A stretch of 64,000 nt of DNA, taken from contig JAUNUH010000001.1 of assembly GCA_030538275.1 (NCBI GenBank), positions 124,001 through 188,000 of the forward strand, written 5' to 3'. A program made the position numbers and the translations under genes. The notes below the pieces were generated by a model. It saw only the letters and a program-made list of their open reading frames with translations, was not told where the DNA came from and did not search any database. Positions 22,108 to 30,628 of the stretch are shown here, one piece after another (the first letter of the stretch is position 1; each line of letters opens with the position of its first letter). The DNA is from Flavobacteriaceae bacterium. GTDB taxonomy: Bacteria; Bacteroidota; Bacteroidia; Flavobacteriales; Weeksellaceae.

Positions 22108-23386
22108 CGATCATCACAAGAAAACTTTAGCCCTAATTTTGGGCGGTGGACGTGGTACTAGACTGCATCCCCTCACCGAGCAAAGATCAAAACCCGCCGT
22201 GCCCATTGCAGGAAAATATCGCCTCGTCGATATACCTATTTCTAATTGCCTGAATTCAAGAATTAATAAAATTTTTGTACTTACTCAATTCAATTCTGCA
22301 TCGCTCAACAGGCACATCAAGCATAGTTACAACTTCGATCTATTCAGCAAAGGATTTGTAGATATTCTCGCCGCCGAACAAACTTTTGATAGTTCGGAAT
22401 GGTATCAAGGCACCGCAGATGCCGTACGCCAAAGCTATCAACACTTTACCACAGTAGAGCATGATTACGTTTTGATTTTGTCTGGAGATCAATTATACCA
22501 AATGGACTTCAAAGAAATGCTGCAAGACCATATCAACAACAATGCAGACCTCACCATAGCCACCATTCCCGTAGATGCACAAGATGCTACAGGATTCGGA
22601 ATTATGAAAACCGATGAAATGGACAATATTCTGTCATTTATAGAAAAACCCGATAAAGATGAACTCAAAAATTGGGTGTCAGAAACAGGTGAAAAAATGA
22701 AAAAAGAAGGTCGCGAATATCTCGCATCAATGGGAATTTATTTATTCAATAAAAAAGTACTAAAAGACCTGCTTTTCAAATACGACGGAACTGATTTTGG
22801 CAAAAATATTATTCCCGCTTCCATCAATGAATACAAGGTAAACTCTTATCAATTCGAAGGTTATTGGACAGATATAGGAACCATAGGCTCATTTCATGTG
22901 GCCAATATCGACCTCACACGCAACATCCCTTCTTTCAATCTATACGACAACGACAACGCCATCTTTACCCATGCACGTATGTTGCCACCCGCCAAAGTCG
23001 TAGGAACATCCCTAGAAAATGTCGTGCTTTCAGAAGGAGCCATTGTACACGCTAGCCGTATAGAAAATAGCGTTATTGGCATTCGTACACGTATAGGACA
23101 TGGATGTAATATCTATGACTCCTACCTCATGGGCAGCGATTATTACGAAACTATAGACGATATCGCAGAATATAACAAGCAAGGTATTCCAGCCATGGGA
23201 CTAGGCGAGAGATGTCACATCAAAAATGCCATTCTAGACAAAAATGTACGCATTGGAAATAATGTAACTATTATGGGAAACAAGCATTTAGAAGAAAAAG
23301 AAACAAAAGAATACAAAATAGTCGATGGAATCGTAGTCGTCAAAAAAAATGCCGTAATTCCAAACGGAACCGTCATTGGCGGATAG
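22094..23386 (+). CDS. glgC: Glucose-1-phosphate adenylyltransferase
   Basis: Makes ADP-glucose from glucose-1-phosphate and ATP, the committed step of glycogen synthesis. The N-terminal nucleotidyltransferase domain has LILGGGRGTRLHPLTEQRSKPAVPIAGKYR in pieces (GGGRGTRL, SKPAVP), the DxY substrate motif LSGDQLYQMD, and FIEKP. The C-terminal left-handed beta-helix is visible as repeated I/V-G-x-N-V hexads (VRIGNNVTIMG). Length 430 aa is normal. The start lies inside the end of glgA, which fits one glgAC operon. Confidence 0.96.
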   Translation: MKNFDDHHKKTLALILGGGRGTRLHPLTEQRSKPAVPIAGKYRLVDIPISNCLNSRINKIFVLTQFNSASLNRHIKHSYNFDLFSKGFVDILAAEQTFDSSEWYQGTADAVRQSYQHFTTVEHDYVLILSGDQLYQMDFKEMLQDHINNNADLTIATIPVDAQDATGFGIMKTDEMDNILSFIEKPDKDELKNWVSETGEKMKKEGREYLASMGIYLFNKKVLKDLLFKYDGTDFGKNIIPASINEYKVNSYQFEGYWTDIGTIGSFHVANIDLTRNIPSFNLYDNDNAIFTHARMLPPAKVVGTSLENVVLSEGAIVHASRIENSVIGIRTRIGHGCNIYDSYLMGSDYYETIDDIAEYNKQGIPAMGLGERCHIKNAILDKNVRIGNNVTIMGNKHLEEKETKEYKIVDGIVVVKKNAVIPNGTVIGG

Positions 23387-23421
23387 AAAAAATAATTCCA
23401 TCATAAATTTAAAATAATCAA

Positions 23422-24102
23422 ATGAAAATCACATACTTAGGACACAATACACTCTGGATAGAAACCCAAAACTCCAAAATAATGGTCGATCCATTTATCA
23501 GCGGCAACGAATTAGCCAATAATATCAAAGTCACAGATTACTACCCAGATTATATTTTGTTAACACATGCCCACCAAGACCACATCCTAGATGTGGATAC
23601 ACTGGCAACCCTTGGAAATTCGCAAATCATATCCAATTTCGAAATCGTAAGCTATTTCGACAAAAAAGGATTCCGAGGCCATGGAATGAATACAGGCGGA
23701 TCAGCAAAATTCCCTTTCGGAAAATTGAGCAGCGTCGTAGCCCACCATTCCAGCCAGTTTCCAGACGGTACCTATGGCGGAAACCCCAATGGCTACGTAC
23801 TACAATCCAACAACAAGACCATATATATTGCTGGAGACACCGCGCTCACCATGGATATGAAGCTCATTCCCAGGCTTTTCGGAAAGCTAGATTTAGCCAT
23901 TTTGCCTATAGGAGACAATTTCACAATGGACGCAGAAGCAGCCGTAATCGCCGCAGATTTTGTAGAATGTAACCAAATATTAGGATGCCATTACGACACA
24001 TTTCCACCCATCAAAATCAACCACGACGACGTCAAAAAAACATTTACCCAAGCAGGAAAACAACTCATACTATTACCCATAGGTGACAGCATAGAAATAT
24101 AA
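23422..24102 (+). CDS. Metal-dependent hydrolase, UPF0173 type (beta-lactamase fold)
   Basis: 226 aa, metallo-beta-lactamase fold of the UPF0173/UlaG-like group. Metal ligands are visible in LTHAHQDHILD (HxHxDH), GHNTLWI near the N-terminus, the IYIAGDTALTMDM aspartate and a late GCHYDTFPPI histidine. No signal peptide, so it is cytoplasmic. The natural substrate is unknown. It starts 35 bp after glgC and may be read through from that operon, without obvious functional link to glycogen. Confidence 0.85.
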   Translation: MKITYLGHNTLWIETQNSKIMVDPFISGNELANNIKVTDYYPDYILLTHAHQDHILDVDTLATLGNSQIISNFEIVSYFDKKGFRGHGMNTGGSAKFPFGKLSSVVAHHSSQFPDGTYGGNPNGYVLQSNNKTIYIAGDTALTMDMKLIPRLFGKLDLAILPIGDNFTMDAEAAVIAADFVECNQILGCHYDTFPPIKINHDDVKKTFTQAGKQLILLPIGDSIEI

Positions 24103-24470
24103 TTCACAACAATTTTTTTTTTTGCAGCTTATCCGGCTTTACGCTATATCACGCCCATTGTATGCTTAGAAAGCCATGCTGCACAGGGATTTCCATTCCA
24201 TTACAATCCCTGTGCAGCAAGTTTTCTTGGCGCATACAATGACCGTGATGCCGCTACAATCCGGGCTGTGCACCACACTTGGCATGCAGGCATGTCTTTC
24301 AAAGATAATAGGGGATGGGAGAATTGCACGGTTGCATTACTTTTATAAAATCAAAAATTTCTGTAAATTTCAACTTTTATTCTTAAAACCAAGACCAAGG
24401 ATACAATAATACCACATCAAGCCAAATATTTTGCGTTAGAAATAATTATTTTTTATTACCAGAAAATTAA
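24103..24470. other. 368-bp gap before the defence-like cluster
   Basis: The left part holds hairpin repeat copy 3. The right part (about 24290-24470) is AT-rich with no convincing ORF or -7 box. I looked here for a copy of the tRNA-Asp 3' end that would mark an attachment site and found none. Confidence 0.5.
24120..24275. repeat. Intergenic nested-hairpin repeat, copy 3 (best formed)
   Basis: The inner stem GCTGCACAGGGATT (24178-24191) pairs perfectly with AATCCCTGTGCAGC (24205-24218) around a 13-nt loop. The outer stem CATTGTATGC (24156-24165) pairs perfectly with GCATACAATG (24232-24241). A third stem ATCACG (24148-24153) pairs with CGTGAT (24244-24249). The flanks GCTTTACGCTATATC and GATGCCGCTACAATC match copy 1. 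Confidence 0.9.
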
Positions 24471-27272
24471 ATGACCTCAAAAGAAATAGAACAGAAGCTC
24501 GCACTCATTTCCGAAAATTATAATCCTGAAGAATTTATTTTTGATTTTCTTCTGTCGTTCGGGATTTCCAAAACAACCATTGCCCGACTGAAAAAGGGCG
24601 ACTTCAATATGTCGAAAAATCCGGGCGAAATCCTGTATAAAGGGAAAATTTTCTACAAAAAAAGTGAAGCCGGACAAATGCTTTTCGAAATTGAAAATCT
24701 AGCAAAGGATGAACGTCTTCTGAAGCAAAAGCCAAGGTTCATTATTCTTACTGATGATAAAGAGATTGTTGCAAAAGACCTTAAAACCAAGGTTAATAAA
24801 GAGTTTCCCATTACAGAACTTTCAAGAAATTATGCCTTTTTTCTGCCGTTAACCGGTGCAGAAATCTACCGATCATCCAACGATAATAAGGCGGATCGCG
24901 ATGCATCCTATGAGTTGGCAAAACTTTACGATATTCTCGTGGAAGATAATGGAGATTTATTTGAAGGCAACAGCCATAACCTGAATGTGTTTCTTTCCCG
25001 TTTGCTTTTTTGCTTCTTTGCGGAAGACACCGGAATTTTTGAAAAAGAAAGCATTTTTTCTGATTCTATTGCCAATTATACCCGGGAAGATGGTTCCGAT
25101 GTTGATGTTTTCTTTACCGACCTTTTCAAACGACTCAATACCAAAGACGGAAATTTCCCTGCGTATGTTTCCGATTTTCCTTATGTGAATGGCGGTTTGT
25201 TTCAAGATGATATTATTTGCCCAAAGTTTTCAAGAAAATCAAGGGAAATTTTGTTGAACTGCGGAAATCTCAACTGGGATGAAATCAATCCAGATATTTT
25301 TGGCTCTATGATTCAGGCGGTGGCAGATCCTATAGAACGATCTGATTTGGGAATGCATTACACGTCAGTTCCCAACATCAAAAAACTGATAGAACCGCTG
25401 TTTTTGGATGAACTTTATGAGGAATTCGAAAAAAATTATCATAGCGAAAAACGCTTGTACGGACTCATCAATCGAATGGCAAAGATGAAATTCTTTGATC
25501 CGGCTTGCGGAAGCGGCAATTTTTTAATTATAACCTATAAAGAATTGCGTTTGCTCGAAATAAAAATCATACAGCGGATTATGGACCTAATGGTTGAAGA
25601 TGTTGTAAACCAAACAGCAGCGCAAAGTAATATGGTTTTTGATAACCCCCAAAAGGATATAGAAATACCCACAACGCAGGCACGTATGAGTTTTGCCGGC
25701 AGACAGATGAAAATATTCTACTCCAGCATACAACTTTCGCAGTTTTATGGGATCGAGATTAAGGATTTTGCCCACGAAATGGCGATGCTTTCCCTTTGGC
25801 TTTCGGAACATCAGATGAATAAAATCTTTGAAACCGAACTGATGGATTACGGAAAATCCGAACCGATACTGCCGCTAAAAGAATCGGGAAAGATCGTTTG
25901 TGATAATGCGGCGAGAATGGATTGGACTTCGGTTTGTCCGCGTTCAATGACTGATGAAATCTATATTATTGGGAATCCGCCGTATTTGGGTGCAAGAATG
26001 CAAAATGATGCGCAAAAAGAGGAAATGGATATTGTTTTCTCTCATTTAAAAAAATATAGGGATTTAGACTATATTTCAATTTGGTTTTACAAAGGTGTTA
26101 AATATATTGAAGGATATAACATTAAATTGGGGTTTGTTTCAACAAATTCAATTTTTCAAGGACAACAAGTTTCTCTCATTTGGTCAAATTTATTAAATGA
26201 TTCAATTGAAATTGAGTTTGCTCATCAATCATTTAAGTGGATTAACAGTGCAAAAGGAAATGCAGGAGTAACAGTTGTTATAGTTGGAATTAGAAATTCA
26301 TCACAGCAACCAAAATTTATTTTTAATGGTAGCATAAAAAAGGAAGTAAAAAATATTAATGGTTATTTGATCGAAGGTTCTAACTCATTTGTTTTCGAAG
26401 CGACAAAATCCATATCTAACTTTGAAAAAATGAATTTTGGAAATATGCCAAATGACGGAGGAGGTTTGATTTTTTCTGAAGCTGAAAAAGATGAGGCAAT
26501 TGAAAATCATCAAAATGTAAATAAATTCATCAAAGAATATATCGGTTCGCAAGAATTCTTAAATGGTTTTAAAAGATACTGTTTGTGGATTGAAGACGAA
26601 GATTTGTCTGAAGCACTCGAAAATGAATTTATTATCAATAGAATAGCGACAACAAAAAATCACAGATTATCGAGCAAGGATAAAGGCACGAATAAACTTG
26701 CTGAAAGATCACATCAATTTCGAGATCGAAATGTAGGTTTGGAATATCAATTAATTATTCCAAGAGTTTCATCTGAGAGGCGAGAATATATACCAATGGG
26801 ATTTTTAAATTCAGAAACTGTTGTTGGCGATTCAGCAATGGTTATTTACGACGCTCAACCCTGGCTTTTCGGTGTCCTCCACTCCAAAATGCATATGGTT
26901 TGGGTAGATGCAGTTGGCGGAAAATTGAAAACTGATTACCGTTATTCTGCAAAACTCTGTTACAACACCTTCCCTTTTCCACCCATCACCGAAAAAGATA
27001 AGCAGCATATTTCGGAGTATGTTTTTGCCGTTCTCGACGAGCGTTCCAAATTCCCCGAAAAAACAATGGCGTGGCTCTACAATCCCGACACAATGCCTTC
27101 AGGATTAAAACAGGCACACAAAGATTTGGATTTGGCAATTGAGCGTATTTACAGATTACGCCCCTTCGAAAGCGATGCCGAACGTTTGGAATTTTTGTTT
27201 AAAATGTATGATGAGATGACGAAGAGGGATACGCTGTTTGCGGGGGAGAAAAAGAAATCTAGGAAGAAGTAA
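24471..27272 (+). CDS. MmeI-like N6-adenine DNA methyltransferase (YeeA-like)
   Basis: 933 aa, gamma-class adenine methyltransferase. The S-adenosylmethionine motif is FFDPACGSGNF (341-351) and the catalytic motif is GNPPY (501-505). Order follows the type IIL/MmeI plan: N-terminal nuclease-like domain, helical spacer, methyltransferase, target recognition domain, C-terminal helices. In the N-terminal domain the place where MmeI carries D and ExK reads PGEILYKGKIFYKKSEAG (51-68), so the PD-(D/E)XK site looks lost and this subunit probably only methylates. The recognition segment (about residues 520-790) is clearly richer in AT than its flanks. The stop overlaps the start of the Mrr-type gene by 1 nt (TAATG). 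Confidence 0.88.
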   Translation: MTSKEIEQKLALISENYNPEEFIFDFLLSFGISKTTIARLKKGDFNMSKNPGEILYKGKIFYKKSEAGQMLFEIENLAKDERLLKQKPRFIILTDDKEIVAKDLKTKVNKEFPITELSRNYAFFLPLTGAEIYRSSNDNKADRDASYELAKLYDILVEDNGDLFEGNSHNLNVFLSRLLFCFFAEDTGIFEKESIFSDSIANYTREDGSDVDVFFTDLFKRLNTKDGNFPAYVSDFPYVNGGLFQDDIICPKFSRKSREILLNCGNLNWDEINPDIFGSMIQAVADPIERSDLGMHYTSVPNIKKLIEPLFLDELYEEFEKNYHSEKRLYGLINRMAKMKFFDPACGSGNFLIITYKELRLLEIKIIQRIMDLMVEDVVNQTAAQSNMVFDNPQKDIEIPTTQARMSFAGRQMKIFYSSIQLSQFYGIEIKDFAHEMAMLSLWLSEHQMNKIFETELMDYGKSEPILPLKESGKIVCDNAARMDWTSVCPRSMTDEIYIIGNPPYLGARMQNDAQKEEMDIVFSHLKKYRDLDYISIWFYKGVKYIEGYNIKLGFVSTNSIFQGQQVSLIWSNLLNDSIEIEFAHQSFKWINSAKGNAGVTVVIVGIRNSSQQPKFIFNGSIKKEVKNINGYLIEGSNSFVFEATKSISNFEKMNFGNMPNDGGGLIFSEAEKDEAIENHQNVNKFIKEYIGSQEFLNGFKRYCLWIEDEDLSEALENEFIINRIATTKNHRLSSKDKGTNKLAERSHQFRDRNVGLEYQLIIPRVSSERREYIPMGFLNSETVVGDSAMVIYDAQPWLFGVLHSKMHMVWVDAVGGKLKTDYRYSAKLCYNTFPFPPITEKDKQHISEYVFAVLDERSKFPEKTMAWLYNPDTMPSGLKQAHKDLDLAIERIYRLRPFESDAERLEFLFKMYDEMTKRDTLFAGEKKKSRKK

Positions 27273-28201
27273 TGGAGTATATTGAAGGAAAAAATTTAAC
27301 ACTTGATGAATTTTTAGAAAAGCTCTTTTCTAAGGAATCGGAATTGCTTTTTCCTAATAACTGTTTTCCAACAAAAGAGATGGGGGACTTATTTATTTCC
27401 AATATTACTTTTGTGAGTGAGAAAAGTATAAAAAATATTTTAAGAAAATTCATGATTAAAAACAGTACTTTTGGTGCTGACGAAACCGCGGCAGAAATTT
27501 TGTGGGAACACTTACAAAGTGGTAAGATAGATTTAGCAGAAACATTGGAATCCGAAAGGTATAGACGTTTATTGATTTTAAGACAAAATAAGGATTTCCT
27601 TGTGTGGGAAGGTATTACATGGATCATCGATCTTCTTCCAAACCAACCTAAATTAGCATTAGACATATTAACAGCATATTTACATGCTAATTTTTGGCAT
27701 TTGCCAGATTATGCAATTAGTGGGTTGTTAGATAGCTGTATGATTATTAGAGCCAAGTTCATCGAGTACGAACATCCCAAAGAAATATATCAAACCTTGA
27801 GTCCCCTTGATTTTGAGAAACTAACATCGAAATTATTTTCAGAATTAGGGTATGAGGCTAATTTAACAAAACGAAGTCATGACAAGGGCATAGATGTTTT
27901 GATAAGAAAAACCTCCGTTTCAAAAAAAGAAAAGACTGTAATTCAGTGTAAAAGACCTGAGAAAAGGAAAATTACATTTTCTGAAGTTAATGAATTATTA
28001 GGAACAGTTACAAGTGAAAAAGCAACAAAAGGGATTTTTGTAACTTCAACAGACTATTCTAAAGATGCCATTAATTACGCAATGGATAATCCAAGTATTG
28101 AATTAATCAATGGCAAACAGTTAGCAACTCTAATGAACGAATATTTCGGAATTCATTGGGTGAGTAAAATAGAAAGCATATTAAACAGAACAGATCATTA
28201 A
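27272..28201 (+). CDS. Mrr-type restriction endonuclease domain protein
   Basis: 309 aa. The C-terminal half (about 168-300) is an Mrr-cat PD-(D/E)XK domain: LSPLDFEKLTSKLFSELGY, then DKGIDVLI with Asp208, then IQCKR with Gln225 and Lys227, and a late KGIFVTSTDYS block. The D-QxK triad is intact. The N-terminal 165 residues are helical and unrecognised and may sense a modification or bind the methyltransferase. Translationally coupled to the methyltransferase gene. AT content is much higher than in the main body of its neighbour. A stand-alone type IV enzyme is possible, but the coupling argues for a subunit. Confidence 0.82.
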   Translation: MEYIEGKNLTLDEFLEKLFSKESELLFPNNCFPTKEMGDLFISNITFVSEKSIKNILRKFMIKNSTFGADETAAEILWEHLQSGKIDLAETLESERYRRLLILRQNKDFLVWEGITWIIDLLPNQPKLALDILTAYLHANFWHLPDYAISGLLDSCMIIRAKFIEYEHPKEIYQTLSPLDFEKLTSKLFSELGYEANLTKRSHDKGIDVLIRKTSVSKKEKTVIQCKRPEKRKITFSEVNELLGTVTSEKATKGIFVTSTDYSKDAINYAMDNPSIELINGKQLATLMNEYFGIHWVSKIESILNRTDH

Positions 28202-28243
28202 CAATCACTTTTGAATTGTTGACGAAAATCAAGTAACCAAAAA

Positions 28244-28828
28244 ATGTTTATGAATACAGAAATTATACTTTCAAGTGTCATAGCCACTGCTACTATAGTT
28301 TACACAATAGTTACTATTTTTCAATTAATTGAAAGCAGAAAGGTGCGCTTACAAAAAAGTACACCTAACATAATTGCCTTCTTAAAAAGTGCAGAAAATC
28401 ACATTGCTATGGAGTTGCATATTAAAAACTTTGGCGAAGGAGTAGCTAAAGATGTTGAAGTGAATTTCATTAAGGATTTTAGAAGATTTAATAATGATGA
28501 GCAATATTTTTCTTCTGTTGGAATTGCTCAAAATGGTTTAAACTACTTTCCACCAAATCATTTTTTTAAATATTATGTAGGTTCTATGGTTACACTTTAT
28601 GAAGAAAATGAAAATGAAAAAATTGTGGTAAAAATTTCATATAAAAGTCTTGATAATCGTTACTTTAGTAATATTTTTGAACTTCCATTTAACCAAATTT
28701 TTGGACAAAACTATTCTTCTCCGCCCGAAACTTATATGGGACAAATACCTTATTATCTAAAAGAGATTAATTCACAATTAAAAAAAATGAATGTGTATTC
28801 TGAAAACCAACTAAGAAATAAAAACTAA
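28244..28828 (+). CDS. Membrane-anchored protein of unknown function in the defence cluster
   Basis: 194 aa. One transmembrane helix at about residues 6-28 followed by a soluble domain, probably facing the cytoplasm. Its centre has IKNFGEGVAKDVEV, a pattern seen in beta-sandwich domains of many small anchored proteins. The tail is polar. No catalytic motif seen. An ATG two codons in (28250) is an equal start candidate. It sits 42 bp after the Mrr-type gene and 52 bp before the AlbA_2 gene. A 60-bp sample of it (28561-28620) has 12 G or C by hand count, among the lowest in the cluster. It could be an immunity accessory, a sensor or an abortive effector; sequence does not decide. Confidence 0.6.
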   Translation: MFMNTEIILSSVIATATIVYTIVTIFQLIESRKVRLQKSTPNIIAFLKSAENHIAMELHIKNFGEGVAKDVEVNFIKDFRRFNNDEQYFSSVGIAQNGLNYFPPNHFFKYYVGSMVTLYEENENEKIVVKISYKSLDNRYFSNIFELPFNQIFGQNYSSPPETYMGQIPYYLKEINSQLKKMNVYSENQLRNKN

Positions 28829-28880
28829 TAATGCTGTTGAAGCAAAAAAAAAATTATCTTTAATTGATAAATCATTTGTT

Positions 28881-30338
28881 ATGAACGAATCCCTTTCTAA
28901 GATAAACACCATCATAACTTTGGAGTATCTCCAAACGCATTCGGAGAACCAATACTTTGAAAGAAAAGGAATTGGCGAAAAGGAAACAAAACCAACCAAG
29001 ATTGCAGAAGAACTCATCGGAATGCTGAATGCCGACGGAGGAATTCTTGCATTTGGCGTTGCGAATAATGGTGAAATACAGGATCTTTCAGAAATTGAAA
29101 ATGAGTTGGACAAATACCGTACTTTGGCTTTCGAGTATATTCATCCTGCCTGTAATATTGAGTTGGAAGAAATAATGGTGGAAGGAAAAAAGATTTTTCT
29201 ATATCACGTGGAACAGGATGTAGAACGGCTTTTTTCGAGAAAAGACAACGATAAGATTTATCTGAGAGTTTTAGATACCAACAGGGAATTAACTCGCGAT
29301 CAGGTTAAGAAGTTGGAATACGACAAAGGAATCAGGAAATTTGAGGAAGAAGTTGTAAAAGATTTCGAAGAATCAGACCTTGATGAACAATTACTTGAAG
29401 AGTATAAACAGAAAATTAACTATCGCGGTAGTGCCATCGATTTGTTATCGGCAAGACATTTAACCAAGAAAACACAGGATAAAATTGGGTTTAAGAATGC
29501 TGCTGTCCTGTTGTTTTCAAAGGATCCGGAAAAATATATTCCTTCTGCATCTGTGCGCTACATTCGGTATGAAGGAACGGAAGCATTAACGGGCACAAAA
29601 CACAATGTGGTAAAAGATGAGCGTTTCGAAGATAATATTCCTAATCTTATCGATACCGTAAAAGCGTTTCTAAGAACTTCGCTAAAAGACTACTATTTCT
29701 TAAACATTGAAACAGGAAAATTCAACAAAGTTCCCGAATATCCTGAAGATGCTTGGCTGGAAGGTGTGGTAAATGCACTTTGTCATCGCTCTTATAATGT
29801 GCAGGGAAGCGCAGTTTATATCAAGCATTTTGATGACAGGATAGAAATCAGTAACAGTGGTCCATTGCCTGCACAAGTGACCGTAGAAAATATTAAGACT
29901 GAAAGGTTTGCCAGAAATCCGAGAATAGCCAGAACTTTGGAAGATTTGGGATATGTGAGACAACTTAATGAAGGCGTTTCAAGGATTTATGAATCGATGG
30001 AAAAATCGATGCTTTCAAAACCTGAGTACAGAGAGGTGAACAATACCGTTTACTTGACATTGCGGAATAAGATTAGTGGACATTCCAAAACCATTTCGCA
30101 AAATGTGATGGAAGCGATTGAGAATGATTGGAATATATATAGTGAACTGCAAATTAAGATTCTACAATTTTTATTTTTGAAGAATAAAGCGACTTTAGCA
30201 GATTTCGTAGAAGGCACTGGCGCAAGCGAAAAAACAATTAGAAGATATTTGAATGCGTTTTCAGAACAGGGAATAATAGAAAAACTTAGCGAAAAACAGA
30301 GAGATATAAATGCTTTATATGTTCTGAAAAAAGAATAA
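28881..30338 (+). CDS. Schlafen AlbA_2 / HATPase_c_4-like / winged-helix protein
   Basis: 485 aa. Residues about 12-130 are an AlbA_2 (Schlafen-type) nucleic-acid-binding domain, with ENQYFERKG, ELIGMLNADGGILAFGV and YLRVLDTNRELT. A linker follows. Residues about 300-385 match the GHKL-like ATPase fold often annotated HATPase_c_4 (WLEGVVNALCHRSY, then IKHFDDRIEISNSGPLP). The last 60 residues form a winged helix (LADFVEGTGASEKTIRRYLN). Such proteins are usually called ATP-dependent transcription regulators, and several lie in restriction loci. Its stop codon is the first base triplet of the 77-bp-period repeat array, which makes it the best candidate to bind there. Confidence 0.82.
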   Translation: MNESLSKINTIITLEYLQTHSENQYFERKGIGEKETKPTKIAEELIGMLNADGGILAFGVANNGEIQDLSEIENELDKYRTLAFEYIHPACNIELEEIMVEGKKIFLYHVEQDVERLFSRKDNDKIYLRVLDTNRELTRDQVKKLEYDKGIRKFEEEVVKDFEESDLDEQLLEEYKQKINYRGSAIDLLSARHLTKKTQDKIGFKNAAVLLFSKDPEKYIPSASVRYIRYEGTEALTGTKHNVVKDERFEDNIPNLIDTVKAFLRTSLKDYYFLNIETGKFNKVPEYPEDAWLEGVVNALCHRSYNVQGSAVYIKHFDDRIEISNSGPLPAQVTVENIKTERFARNPRIARTLEDLGYVRQLNEGVSRIYESMEKSMLSKPEYREVNNTVYLTLRNKISGHSKTISQNVMEAIENDWNIYSELQIKILQFLFLKNKATLADFVEGTGASEKTIRRYLNAFSEQGIIEKLSEKQRDINALYVLKKE

Positions 30339-30595
30339 GGAACTTTATATTTCTGCTAAGGGACACTTTTAGTTTATGAGAAATGCCCGATTATACAGTG
30401 CAAAATGACGCTTAAGGAACTTCATGCTTCAATTAGGGGACAGGAATCACAACGATAAAATCCGTAGATTTATTCGCATCAAAATACATTAAGGAACTTT
30501 TCACTACCATTAAGGGACAGAGAAATATTAATGTAAAACATTGATAATCAATTGAAAAACATTCTTAAGGAGTAATTTACTACCATTAAGGGACA
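30336..30595. repeat. Four-unit regularly spaced repeat array
   Basis: Four 30-bp units at 30336-30365, 30413-30442, 30490-30519 and 30566-30595. The starts are 77, 77 and 76 bp apart and the spacers are 47, 47 and 46 bp. Each unit opens with TAAGGAAC (TAAGGAGT in unit 4) and ends in AAGGGACA (AGGGGACA in unit 2). The middle ten or so bases vary, but units 3 and 4 share CTACCATTAAGGGACA. The two ends are near-copies of one 8-mer, TAAGG(A/G)AC, 21 bp apart. Unit 1 starts on the stop codon of the AlbA_2 gene. Spacers do not resemble each other. The array fills most of the 290-bp gap before the helicase gene. Confidence 0.88.
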
Positions 30596-30628
30596 AAACT
30601 TTAAAATCAATTTTTAGAAAAAAACTAA

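Noticed and set aside
24176..24409. 77-codon ORF on the plus strand
   Set aside because: It starts inside the inner stem of repeat copy 3 and runs into AT-rich spacer; no family resemblance.
24103..24470. Attachment-site repeat of the tRNA-Asp 3' end at the left island border
   Set aside because: The only shared words are about six bases (ATCCGG), which also occur elsewhere by chance.
30336..30595. CRISPR array
   Set aside because: Four units with 46-47-bp spacers look CRISPR-like, but the middle of the unit varies, spacers are unusually long for 30-bp repeats, and no cas gene is in the window.
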